From Xanthostigma xanthostigma (lineage: Eukaryota; Arthropoda; Insecta; Raphidioptera; Raphidiidae): a DNA stretch of 64,000 bases. The notes beneath the pieces are model-generated. The model was not told where the DNA came from, searched no databases, and was given only the letters and a program-made list of their open reading frames with translations. Each line of letters begins with the position of its first letter. Within the stretch, counting starts at the first letter, position 1. Both the position numbers and the translations under genes were made by a program. Shown here piece after piece: positions 45,594-56,611 of this stretch. Location: positions 7,130,001 to 7,194,000 of the forward strand of contig OY754473.1 of the NCBI GenBank assembly GCA_963575645.1, given 5' to 3'.

Positions 45594-46930
45594 TCAAAAT
45601 CGGTTCAGCCGTTTGCTTTGAACGCTTGTTACAAAATAGCGCGATGCACTAAATGTTTTTCCAGAAGAAAAGCCGCAGCATCTTCTATACTATAGCATCG
45701 CGTCTAAAAACGCCTTTAAGATCAATTTCAAAATCGGTTCAGGCGTTTGCTTTGAACGCTTGTTACAAAATAGCGCGATGCACTAAATGTTTTCCAGAAG
45801 AAACGTCACAGCTTCTTCTATGCTGTAGCATCGCGTATAAAAACGCGTTTAAGATCAATTTCAAAATCGGTTCAGCCGTTTGATTTGAACGCTTGTTACA
45901 AAATAGCGCGATGCACTAAATGTTTTTCCAGAAGAAAAGCCGCAGCATCTTCTATGCTATAGCATATCGTCTAAAAACGCGTTTAAGATCACTTTCAAAA
46001 TCGGTTTAACTGTTTGCTTTGAACGTTTCTTACAAAATAGCGCGATGCACTAAATGTTTTTCCAAAAGAAAAGTCGCAGCATCTTCTATGCTAGAGCATC
46101 GCGTCTAAAAACGCGTTTAAGATCAATTTTAAAATCTGTTTAGCCGTTTGCTTTGAACGCTTGTTACAAAATAGCGCAATGCACTAAATGTTTTTCCAGA
46201 AGAAAAGCCGCAGCATCTTCTATGCTATAGCATCGCGTCTAAAAACGCGTTTAAGATCAATTTCAAAATCGGTTCAGGAGTTTGCTTTGAACGCTTGTTA
46301 CAAAATAGCGCGATGCACTAAATGTTTTCCAGAAGAAACGTCACAGCATCTTCTATGCTGCAGCATCGCGTCTAAAACCCCGTTTAAGATCAATTTCAAA
46401 ATCGTTTCATTCGTTTGCTTTGAACGCTTGTTACAAAATAGCGCGATGCACTAAATGTTTTTCCAGAAGAAAAGCCGCAGCATCTTCTATGCTATAGCAT
46501 AGCGTCTAAAAACGCGTTTAAGATCAATTTTAAAATCGGTTCAGCCGTTTGCTTTGAACGCTTGTTACAAAATAGCGCGATGCACTAAATGTTTTTCCAG
46601 AAGAAAAGCCGCATCATCTTCTATGCTATAGCATCGCGTCTAAAAACCCGCTAAGATTAATTTTAAAATCGGTTCAGGCGTTTGCTTTGAACTCTTGTTA
46701 GAAAATAGCGCGATGCACTAAATGTTTTTCTAGAAGAAAAGCCGCAGCATCTTCTACGCTATAGCATCGCGTCTAAAAACGCGTTTAAGATCAATTTCAA
46801 AATCGGTTCAGCCGTTTGCTTTGGACGCTTGTTACAAAATAGCGCGATGCACTAAATGTTTTCCAGAATAAACGTAACAGCATCTTCTATGCTATAGAAT
46901 CGCGCCTAAAAACGCGTTTAAGATCAAGTT
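45594..46930 (+). repeat. 134-bp satellite-like tandem array, ten units
   Basis: Units begin AAAATCGGTTCAGCCGTTTG at about 45594, 45729, 45862, 45997, 46131, 46265, 46400, 46533, 46666 and 46799. Each includes GCGCGATGCACTAAATG and a TCTAAAAACGCGTTTAAGAT block. Units 2, 6 and 10 carry AAACGTCACAGC or AAACGTAACAGC instead of AAAAGCCGCAGC, giving a four-unit higher-order period near 536 bp. Open frames across it are repeat artefacts. Confidence 0.95.
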
Positions 46931-47537
46931 TGCACACCGAGACACGAAGCGACAAAATGCTGCTGAGCCTCTAGAAATATATACGTGTCTTCAAGTGCAG
47001 CAATTCACACCAGAACGTCGCGACAAAAGAATCTAGTATATAACTGACACGTCGTACCGCGTCGCCATGTGAGAATTGAACTTTAGCGTTATAGTGTATT
47101 GATTGAAAATAAGGTACAGATTTTAAGCTTATAGAATGCACATATGCGTGCTTATTGTGCCTGTGTGATGGAATCTCGGTTCCGCGCACGCGCACCGTCT
47201 AGCCACACTTCATTTATTTCCACAAATACAAAACAAAACACCGATCCATTAAAAAGAAACAAATGACGGAATAATATCAGTTTCGAATGCCATATTTTTA
47301 AATAGAAATATTTTCGTCTTGGCTTACGTCATTACGTCTAATTAATTAGTTTAAATGTCCTATTTTTACAGTACGTCCCACGGTCCCAGTGGATACAAAA
47401 TCGCACAAAATAAGAAACTGGCAGCACTTTTTTTCTTGACGCACGTTTCGCTAATCATGTTTGTATCATCTAACACTGTTTTGTATTGTGAAAAATAACT
47501 CTAATAATTTAGAGTGATGATAATCCTGTTTAAATAT
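46931..47537. other. Nothing recognised
   Basis: A slightly GC-richer start (46931-47190) has no supported coding. Confidence 0.35.
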
Positions 47538-47868
47538 TCGAAGATTAAAGGATGAAACCTGGTGGCATAGGATCAATGAACTAAGCAAATATAATTTTAA
47601 ACAAGTTACATTTGACACGTTTATAAAATTTTCAGTAAAAATCAGTCGTTTTTTTCAAGAAAAATAGTAATTTTAATACCCGTTGATGACATTTTTTATT
47701 TTAATTTATTTTTTACATAACAACAATACTGACAAAACAGACAGCATTGATTCTCCGAAGATGGCATAAAGTTTGCCGAAACGTCAGACAATAAAATGCA
47801 AAAAAACCTTCAGTATTTGCAAAGTTCATTGATCCTATGCCATCAGGTTTCATCCTTTAATCTTCGAC
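47538..47868. mobile_element. MITE with ~52-bp terminal inverted repeats
   Basis: CGAAGATTAAAGGATGAAAC with CTGGTGGCATAGGATCAATG is inverted at 47817-47868. The interior has GCCGAAACGTCAGAC, a motif common in arthropod MITEs. Related sequence flanks the hAT insertion at 20.98/21.82 kb. Confidence 0.8.
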
Positions 47869-48699
47869 TGTTTTGTATGTTATTTTCTTAGTTTTGTGTC
47901 GACAACAAAGGTTCCTCCACCCCTCTTGAAAATATTTTGTAGTCTATCCTGGAATAGTGTCGAGTACTCATTGCTATTAATTATAATTATAATATTAGTA
48001 TAGATAAATTGTAACAAATAAACAATTGTCCAGAATAGTCTGCCTATGGTACATATGTACTGCTTATGGTACTAGTGGAATCTATAAAAAATTTCAAACC
48101 GAAGTGATCTATTACCTTACAAAGTTTCAGGACGGATTACAGTTTTTGCGTGAACAATGCACATTTCTAGTCCCATAAGTCTAATTAGGCTGCCATGAAA
48201 AGTTTTATTAATTAAATTAAGCCTCACGTCAACCCAGGGACCCACTGTAGATATATTTTCATTAACACTTTTTTTAACGGCGACGTGTTGTGCAGTACTA
48301 TTTTTATTTGCGTAACTTGTTTGTTTACTGTGATGCACAAGCTGAGGCTAAGTAATTTACAATTGAATTTTTTGCTTTACACACTAGTGTTAAATGAACA
48401 AATTACGACCCCTGTGCATCAAAGGCAGCTCTTTTAGAGATTAAAAAGTTTGATTTATTTTAAAATGCACAGCATTAATTAAATTCAAGTCAACGATTGA
48501 AATATTCTGCATTAAAAATTTCGCGTTATACGTTAAGACATCATTAAGCTCGATGCACAATATTTCTTCACACACATCACTGGTTCACACTTGTGTGCAC
48601 AAACGGTTTGAGCGGTGCCAAAAAACTACCACTAATTGCTTCATCGCCATCTCTCTTGCATGCAGTTACCGGGAAAATTATGAATGTAACCGTTGAAAC
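47869..48699. other. Nothing recognised
   Basis: No feature supported. Confidence 0.35.
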
Positions 48700-48972
48700 T
48701 TAAGCGGCCTACACACCTTGATGTTTAGCTGCGATGCAGGCATCGACTCTTATGTTTCATGATGCAAGTAGCAGTGTGTGTAGTACTGAATCACGTATTT
48801 TTGGCATCAGTTGCGGCTTGCAGCGATGCAGAGTCTGGAATCCCGTTTTGGTCGGCGAGCCACGACGCCGAGTCGGTGATGCTGATGCAAGTTTCAGCGT
48901 GCATAGAAATGTGTCGATGCCAAGACGATATTAATTTTAGAAGTTACTTTGTTGTTTGTGTGTGTAAATTCC

Positions 48973-49119
48973 ATGATGGAAAGTGATCGTGTATTTTGGG
49001 AAGAGTTCATAAACATTTATCATCTGCATACGTGTCTTTGGAATACAAATGTACTTTTAGCTCTTCCAATAAATTTACATTTTAATAACGCTTGCTTTCT
49101 ATATAAACCGTCTTTTTGA
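48973..49119 (+). pseudogene. MADF-domain N-terminus of a Harbinger accessory protein
   Basis: A 48-residue frame reads MMESDRVFWEEFINIYHLHT then CLWNTNV. The spacing of 'FI-x-x-Y ... CLWN' fits the start of a MADF domain, the myb-like partner protein of Harbinger nucleases. After about 28 residues the match ends and a stop follows at 49117-49119. Confidence 0.55.
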
Positions 49120-49525
49120 CCATTTCCTTTTTTTTTTATAGAAGGTAAGAGTACGATAACTTGCTATGCAAAATATCCACTGGAAATTCACAATTATTGT
49201 TTTATATAACATATAACAGCGTTATTGGTCGTTTTAAGTGCGGAAAATTAATTTTTATAAATTAATTTAAAAAAATTAAATATGATATAGTAAATATATT
49301 ATTTACTATAGCGATCGCTATCTTGTCTTATATAGTGATAAGAAAAGAGAAAGTTATATATACCTGTACCTATGATAAACAAAGATAGAAATATCAATTG
49401 GTTGGAATGAAATACAATTGAACGTTCAGGGCAGAGTCGTATTTGGAAATTTTAATTTATAAAACGAATTTTAAATTTAAAACTCACATTTTCATGAAGA
49501 TTGAAAACCACCGCTTTTTTTGATA

Positions 49526-49706
49526 AAGGGGTATGCGAATTGTCTCGCAGTGAAACGGGAAGGGGCAAATGTGGAGTTTTTAAAAAAACAATTCTGGGGT
49601 GAACGATAAAGGGGTATGCGAATTGTCTCGCAGTGAAACGGGAAGGGGCAAATGTTGAGTTTTTAAAAAAACAATTCCGGGGTGAACGATAAACGGGTAT
49701 GCGAAT
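49526..49706 (+). repeat. Composite tandem repeat, same units as 40891-41197
   Basis: Two 84-bp units and a third start of GAACGATAAAGGGGTATGCG type, within the Harbinger-like element. Sequence identity to the 41 kb array is very high over the unit. Confidence 0.9.
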
Positions 49707-50550
49707 CTAAATACGACCCTGCTTCCATAACACAATCGAAAGCTGCATTCAAAGTGAGATAGTTATACAATAATTCTACACCAGTTGCTATGACGTGTAT
49801 TTGTGATTTTTGATTGGTTAGATTCAAAAAATGACAGTGAAAGACGAAAAGTAGTTCCATTTTTTTCACGTATTTTTGAGGAAATTTGTGAATAATCCGC
49901 AAAGTTTTTTTTTTTGAACGTCAAAATTTAGCGTTTTCTATGACTTAAAAAAAAAAATTTCAAAATTTGGGTGCATAGTGTTATCGTACTGGACCCTTTA
50001 TAGAGTATAAAGAGTGCCCAACTACTGATAATAAAACTGGTGTTGGCAAAACGTACCTCATTTTATTCGTCAAGCACTAGGTACCTAGAAAATAACTTAA
50101 CCCTACTGTTCTTGTGTTGCATGAACATCGAGTCGATTCAGGCATCGCAATAGGTTTCGATTTAAGTAGGCGTTTATGCAACTGATGCAAGTTTCATGTA
50201 TAACATAAGAGTCGATGCCTGCATCGCAGCTAACATCAAGGTGTGTAGGCCGCTTTAAACAGTGCGTGTCGCCTTTTTAAAGAAACCTGGACGTGTGACG
50301 TGTGAAGATGACAATAGATAAAATGAAGTGAGTCATCCATATTAATGTCTGTTAGGTTTTGTTTGTATAGGTTGGCATTACATATTTTGATAGGTCTTCA
50401 TCAATATTCATAAATGACTTTATGGACTTAGCACCTTTCCTGTACGGAGTTTGCAGCAGCCACAAGTTGGATATCAGATCGCTTGTCCGGGATCGCGTTT
50501 TATCAGTTTATAACAGATGTTCGACGTCAACGCGAATGAAAAATCGATCT

Positions 50551-51060
50551 AAAGGTCGCTGCACACGAGGCTGGAGACACTGTTGGGACTTCTGCTGGCC
50601 GGCAGGCTGGCTATGAGCTTTGAAATGCGAACTCGCCTGCTATCACAAGATATATTTTAGAACTAACGATCCCGCCCAGTTTCACCCGGGTGCAAAAGAA
50701 CGAATGTGGGGGGAGGGACATCTTAGTTTACCGAGATGAATGTTGTGTCCAAATTTCATGATGATCAGAGTTACCGTTCAAAAGTTTTTGTCGGACGGAC
50801 AAATTTTGAGTTACTTTTTTCATTGATGCTCCGCTCATATGGGTCGTAACGTGATATTATATAGCCTATAGCCTTCCTCGATAAATGGGCTATCCAACAA
50901 AAAAAATTCAATTCGGACCAGTAGTTCCTGAGATTAGCGCGTTTAACCAAACAAATTCTTCAGCTTTATATATTAGTATAGATTAAAACAGGGGCTATTT
51001 TTCTTGCTAAGTAATCTGCTTGCTCTGAGCAAGAACCAATCAGGAAACAGTATTTTGAGA
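50551..51060 (-). mobile_element. Family J element, partial, with retroelement inserted
   Basis: 50551-50652 and 50986-51060 match family J (AAAGGTCGCTGCACACGAGG; GCAAGAACCAATCAGGAA). The CR1/RTE-like piece at 50653-50985 is inserted within it. Confidence 0.65.
50653..50985 (+). mobile_element. CR1/RTE-like retroelement 3' region, copy 3
   Basis: From AACGATCCCGCCCAGTTTCA to TCAGCTTTATATATTAGTAT. It lacks the SINE-like insert seen in the 10.3 kb copy. Confidence 0.7.
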
Positions 51061-51114
51061 ATTTCGCTTATGTTTCACATCTGCCAGATATTCCACGACG
51101 GCTCACATATCTTT

Positions 51115-51245
51115 TTTTTATTACCCGACTGCGGCGAAGCCACAAGGAAGGGTTATGAGTTTAGCAGTCTATGTGTGTTTGTTTTTACGGATGTTCCACC
51201 GTAGCGCCTAAACTATTCATCCGATTTTGATAAATAAAGTGTCAA
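51115..51245 (+). mobile_element. Non-LTR 3' UTR remnant
   Basis: ACCCGACTGCGGCGAAGCCA followed by TTCATCCGATTTTGATAAA is a common insect retroelement 3' sequence. Confidence 0.45.
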
Positions 51246-51351
51246 TCGATTCGTTATTATGGTCCGGGTAACATAGGCTACATTTATTTTGGAATTTTGG
51301 TGCCAGAGGGGAGCAAATTGAAAACAAACTAAAACCCGACAACTGTAAAGT

Positions 51352-51537
51352 ATGAAACAAGAAAATATTCTCATCTGAGGATAGCCGTGGTCGTATGCTA
51401 TCTCATATATATGAGGCCCCTCTAGATGCACTTTGCCCTAGAGCTTGTGATCGCTTACTACTGTTAAAATGTAATGTTTTGTTAGGGTAGGTGGCATATG
51501 ACCACGGCTATCCTCAGATGAGAATATTTTCTTGATT
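51352..51537. mobile_element. Small fold-back, ~45-bp arms
   Basis: CAAGAAAATATTCTCATCTG and AGGATAGCCGTGGTC are inverted at 51492-51534. The loop is about 85 bp. Confidence 0.8.
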
Positions 51538-52189
51538 GATACTTTTCAGTAGTCGGGTTTTTTTGAACTTAACAACGAAAACAAACATCCTGTATAATAT
51601 TATTGCACATGACATATAGCGATGTATTACAAAAACAGGAAATATGACCTAAAGAGCGATCAGGTATCCAACGTGATAATAATGAATGTTACTAACAACA
51701 GGTCTTAATGACGCATTAACACCAAATGTGCCAACCGAATAAACAATCACTTAATATATCTAATTGTTAGTATAGGTAAGTATTGTTGTTGGAATCAATG
51801 CTTATTTATTTTTTATTGTTTTGTCTTACGTGTGGACCTAACTGTTCCTTTCGATTGACTGATTGCGGATTATAGACGCTCAACAGTTAAGGATCGTTAG
51901 CGTCTAAAACTGTTTCTGATAAATCGCAATCCAACCGACAAAATAGTGTATTTACTCTAGATTATCCGAGCTATTGTGGAGAAATCCCTATATCTATACT
52001 TAAATTAGAAAGAAGTTTTGTAGGAAGTAATCTCTGAAACTGCTCATCCGATTTCAATATTTTTGTCATCAATATTTAGAATGGATATTCAGGATGGACA
52101 AGGGTTATATATTATTATCTCGCGATTGATAAGCAATCGGTTTGTCTGTCAATGTATGTTTTTTAATACGAAAAAGAATGTAATAACAT
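51538..52189. other. No gene; short dispersed motif at 51861
   Basis: 52010-52075 has CTCATCCGATTTCAATATTT, a non-LTR-like 3' motif. Nothing else is supported. Confidence 0.35.
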
Positions 52190-52515
52190 TTAAAATGTCT
52201 GACACCTCGAATATGTCGAACATATTCGAGGTGTCAGACATTTTAAATGGTTCATGTTATTTGTCAGAGAACATTATTTTAGCGTTTTGGTTGAAGTTTT
52301 TAAGCTATCCAATTAAAAAAAAACAAACAGTATCTATAAATTTTTACATGTCGTCAAAACGACATCTTTCGGAAAATTTAGAGGGAAAACGCCCCAAAAT
52401 CAAAAAAAGTCATAGAGGAAATAGGTGTCAGACTAGGCCTAATGAAGCCATATACAAAGTTTGGGGAGAATGTGTCAGTAAAATTTTTGCCGACGGGCAC
52501 TCTTACTATTAGTAA
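52190..52515 (+). mobile_element. Family K element, copy 2 (uninterrupted)
   Basis: It begins at the palindrome AAAATGTCTGACACCTCGAA and its inverse (52193-52246). It then continues through an open block SSKRHLSENLEGKRPKIKK and NRCQTRPNEA. The A-run at 52314-52324 is the empty site of the B insertion seen at 5086. Confidence 0.65.
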
Positions 52516-53190
52516 CATTTATGATATCTAATGAATCATTTTATTTATTTGAAAAAATTGTATACCGAACATTTAGCCTATTTTATGTAGGATTTAGATG
52601 CCCCAGGGCGGCACCTAGAGTAAATCCAGCCCTAGGCGGAGCCCTAAAAAGTTTAAATGAAGAAAATCGTTGTTTTTTATTTAAACTAAATGGAATCATC
52701 AAGAAAATAATTTGAAATTATCCCTAAATCGGGATAAAATGTTCGTTAGGTTGGCAACAACATCCGGTAGATAAAATCGCACGATCGCAGACCAAAATAG
52801 AATTGTTTGAAGTGGAGATACTTTGCAAAAGATAACATTATAATATATATGTTCCGTTTTTCATCTTCAAACACATGTTTTAAGTCACCGGTTATTCAAG
52901 CCGAATCTTATTTTCCTTCTTTGTGACTGCCCCAGAATTTTAATTTAAAACAAGCTTTGAGTTTTCCAGTAGAAAAATAAAAGCATTTTAACATTAATTA
53001 GAATCGAGTCGTGTTTTCTCTGCTTCTCATTAAATTTAATGTCGATGAAAAACATATTTTTCAAAGAATGCTTTTCCGTTAGGTTTTTTTTTTGGCGTTT
53101 GTTTTTCCTATTTCTATAGACCTCCAATATTTAATTTAATAAATAATAATGTTATACCTTGTGTGGAAAGAAATATATATAATAATAATT
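52516..53190. other. Nothing recognised
   Basis: GATGCCCCAGGGCGGCACCT near 52598 resembles a transposon end. No complete element was delimited. Confidence 0.35.
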
Positions 53191-53194
53191 ATAA

Positions 53195-53720
53195 TAATGC
53201 GTTTGACGTCCGTTTCTCGACTTTATGGCATAACAAACGCCATTCGCACCATTACTATTTTCCATCTATCACATTTCCCATTATTTTCTACATTTTTAAA
53301 CTTCTACTTAATAGCAATGGGCGAATTAAGGAATTTTAGGACATTAGGATAAGGTAGACAAATTTTGAGTTTGACAGTTTGGCCTTGAATAAGGAACCGT
53401 CTCGATATTTATCTGGAATTATTGAGAAAAACCATGGAAAACCGCAACAAGACGGCCGGTACAGGAATTACCGTTTCTCGGCGAGAGGCAGCAGGAAAAA
53501 GTCCCAGCCACATCTGCCCCCGCCGGGATTCGAACCCGGCACCTCCCGAATGCGAGTTTAGTGCTCTCACCACTACGCCACCCCGCTCCGTAAAGAAAGA
53601 TATATAATTGTTGTAGGGTACAACCGGGAAATTAAAAAATTAATTTACTTTAAACACAAAATATATATTTGCCGTTAATACAAAAGAAAATGATAATAAC
53701 AAATACAAAATTTTCGTAAA
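53195..53720 (-). mobile_element. tRNA-derived SINE-like element H, copy 2
   Basis: It is the reverse of 23336-23890 along its whole length, including the region before the tRNA-like head. Confidence 0.7.
53516..53587 (-). tRNA. tRNA-like SINE head, copy 2
   Basis: The reverse strand reads GGCGTAGTGGTGAGAGCAC, loop CTCGCAT and GGGTTCGAATCCC. The anticodon position is CGC here and CAC in the other copy, so it is drifting and unlikely to be a cellular tRNA. Confidence 0.5.
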
Positions 53721-54397
53721 AAGTTAATTAGAGAATAACGGAAAAAAACATAAACTCACGAGGGAAGTGAAACTTCTTTATATAAACTCGTTTCATCGAT
53801 GCATCATCAAATTTTTCTTATATTTTCCCGCCGTTAAATAATTTTCCCTTTAATTGTGCGTTAGTACCAAGGTTTTTCTCCGCCATTTAACGTAACAGAA
53901 AAGTTCAAATAGCTATGTTGCTAAAGAAGTTCCACTTGAAAAAATTAAAAACCCCTACAGTAGAGAAATGATCATAAAACTGCTCGACTTATATTCGCGA
54001 AAAAAATCGCTACCAAATTTCGTTAAAATCAGTCCACGCATTTGGCTGTAATCGTGAAACTGACGAACAGACAAACAAAACGAAATGTTAAACACATTAC
54101 GCAAGTTGGTTGTTCTTTCATGCATGAATAATGAAGCTAAAACAATATACGCAAACGTGCATTCAACAAACCATTCAACCGAAACAAACGAAAAACAAAT
54201 ACAGCTTCCGGAAAAAATGGAAAATCTTCACAAAAGCAGCCGTCGGTAGTGCGACAGTCATTTTCTTTTTATTAGGCGAATGTTTAAATTTAGGCACTTC
54301 TATTCATACTTTCCAGATTATTTTTCCTGGAATACATACACCTTTATTCCACATAATGTTGTCAACAAACAAATAATATATTATTGAGACACATATT
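53721..54397. other. No gene; non-LTR-like 3' motif
   Basis: 54010-54080 has AAATTTCGTTAAAATCAGTC and TTTGGCTGTAATCGTGAAAC, typical of insect RTE/CR1 3' ends. Confidence 0.4.
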
Positions 54398-54795
54398 GGA
54401 TGCGTTCAGTGACGTCAGCGTCCAGCAGTTGAAAGCGCTGGAAAATATATCTGTTTTGCGAACATAACCTAACAAACCGGATAGCTGTACTAACTCTTTA
54501 TGACGTATTAAACGTAATCCGACGAATATAATGAGTTCAAAGATTGCAGCGGTTGAAAATTAAATTCCAGTTTAAACGAACATAACCTAACACACCGGAC
54601 TGTTTGTGTTTTATGTGCGGCAGTGTTGAAAAATAATAAATGATGAAAAGATGGACGCGTTCAGTGGCATCTGCGCATTAATACGCTTGAAAATGAAATA
54701 CGTTTTAAGTTTAATACGAAACGTCATGTTGGGTGCATTCAGTGATAAAAGCGCTGGAAAATTTAACACCGTACTATATCGGGCAGTTGTGCATT
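54398..54795 (+). repeat. Degenerate interspersed repeats
   Basis: GCGTTCAGTG occurs at 54399 and 54657 (GCATTCAGTG at 54735), AGCGCTGGAAAAT at 54433 and 54751, and GAACATAACCTAACA at 54460 and 54579. It looks like an old tandem array that has decayed. Confidence 0.5.
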
Positions 54796-55117
54796 TCAAA
54801 ACATATTTGTTGTTGTAATTATAAAGTAAGCGCTTACTCGAAATGGGAGGGGGTTAGGAAATCTAATTAAGTGAATTTGTTTATCTGAAAATGTATTTGG
54901 GACATCAGTTTGTGAGTGTATCAAGATAATATAACAAATGATGTCATATTTAAACAAAAGTCGTACGCAATACAAATTTAAAAAAACAATTAAAACTTAT
55001 TGAGGCCGTATACTATTATTTATAAAGCGTGATTATTTCAAAATGATAGACAATTATATCTTTGGTCGCGTGAAAAAACACGGTACGTCAACTTTCTGGT
55101 GATATAATAGTAGGTAA

Positions 55118-55567
55118 CTAGCGTGACCTGTGCGAATTATTCGCACTAAATAAGTATAATAATTATCACTTTACAAAATTATTTTTTAAATATGATTGCA
55201 GGTATTCAATTCGTTTCTAATTTTGCACACTGCTTATAACGTTCTTCTTTTTGTTGTAAAAGAAATATTTTACTAAAATTGTCATATAGAGGCGCAAGTA
55301 GCAAAAGCGTTGTTCAGCGTTGCCCGTCAGATGGCAGTATGCAGTATTTACAATATGAAGGTCAGACGACAGATCGAAGTGTTAACTTTACGCCGTCAGA
55401 TGGCAGACGTTGTTCAGAGTTTAATTAATTTACAAAAACAATAGCAATAATAAATTTTTTAGTTGTCGATGTCAGTAGAGCAAGCAATTATTTATGTGGA
55501 GAAATTGTGTGGTTTTTTCTAAAAAGGGAGGCAAACATCTTAAACCTTAGCGTATTAATATATATGA
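55118..55567 (-). mobile_element. Non-autonomous Helitron, copy 6 (deleted)
   Basis: Reverse orientation, with CTAG at 55118 and the 5' TC at 55566-55567. About 130 bp of the interior repeat region are missing. Confidence 0.88.
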
Positions 55568-56005
55568 AAGTACCTTCCCAGTACGCGATCGATGCGAACG
55601 GATGAGCTCAGCAAAATTCATTCTGGAACACTCTAAAAAATCTGACCTACGCGGTTTTGCTTTGCGAACGAAGATATTACCGTTTTTTAAATGTGGCGTC
55701 ATTAACACGTTTGTGTACATGCAATGTTGTAGTAAAAAAATAATTTTAATTCACACAATAGCTGCTTTTCCAGTGTTAAGTCGCTGTCTAAAAATATAGA
55801 TAACTAACGGGCCGGCCCGAATTTCTAGATTTCCAGCGTTTTTTCGTCGATTTAGTTGCAAAATTCGTCGCCACGAAAAGCGCTTTTATTATAACGCGAT
55901 AATATTCATCCTGAAGGTCATTCTAAATATTGGTGAAAACATTTTTGAAATCGGATGAGTAGTCCAGAAATTACCTCCTAAATCCAAACTTGCAAACGTT
56001 ATCTC
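55568..56005. mobile_element. Non-LTR-like 3' remnant
   Basis: CACGAAAAGCGCTTTTATTA and TTTTGAAATCGGATGAGTAG (55870-55970) recur at 61370-61450. No coding is seen. Confidence 0.4.
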
Positions 56006-56011
56006 TTTGTA

Positions 56012-56325
56012 TAATACGCGCCACGGATCCAAAAGGTTCGTAAGTTAGTCGCAAAGGAACATTTTAGAGTCGTTGATACTCCCACCACCTCCCAGCTACC
56101 TGCAGCATGGAACGTGCGCTCGTCGGTGATTGGCCGTGATCGCTCGTTGCCTTTGTCACTTGTCGCTTTCCTGCTTTAAAGTACAGTCGAGTACGCTACT
56201 GTCAAGTTGTTATTGCTATTTTAGTTTTGTTGAGTTGCGAGTTTGTAGTTTTTCAACAGACTGTACAAGCGCAAGCCCGCATTCGCATCTAACTTCCGAG
56301 CCTTTTAGATTCGTGGCGCGTATTA
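56012..56325 (+). mobile_element. TA-flanked MITE 'family I', copy 2
   Basis: TAATACGCGCCACGG and CGTGGCGCGTATTA are perfect inverted ends between TA dinucleotides. 314 bp. The reverse complement of the first 35 bp matches the last 35 bp with few changes. Confidence 0.88.
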
Positions 56326-56335
56326 TAATATAGAC

Positions 56336-56611
56336 CAGGGATTCCCAAACTGGACGCCACCGCCCCCTGGTGATCCAGGGGGCGGTGATGGCCACAAGTG
56401 CATTTGGAGGCGATGAATAGTTTCATAATTTCAAACTTCAATGTTTCTCATTTACACCTTTCTTTACTATATTTTACAGAAAAAGTAGAAACACTAATAC
56501 ATATGTTTTTTCTGTTTAATTTCTATTAAAATAAGAAAAAATCCAGGAGGCGCTGAGTAATATTTTTTTCTGGAAAGAGGGCTGTAGGCCAAATAAGTTT
56601 GGGAACCACTG
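56336..56611 (+). mobile_element. hAT-type MITE
   Basis: CAGGGATTCCCAAACT and AGTTTGGGAACCACTG are typical hAT ends. The flanks ATATAGAC and GTATAGAA agree at 6 of 8 positions. It sits 8 bp beyond the TA-flanked MITE. Confidence 0.75.

Larger units (their letters stand above)
48703..50254 (+). mobile_element. PIF/Harbinger-type element remnant with MADF start
   Basis: Inverted ends AGCGGCCTACACACCTTGAT are flanked by the 3-bp duplication TTA (48700-48702 and 50255-50257), the preferred TWA target of Harbinger elements. It encodes the start of a MADF protein and contains a tandem array. 1552 bp; the nuclease gene is missing. Confidence 0.85.

Noticed and set aside
45594-46930. Regular repeats that could suggest a CRISPR-like array
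   Set aside because: Units are 134 bp and adjacent with no unique spacers, in a eukaryotic genome; it is a tandem satellite-like array.
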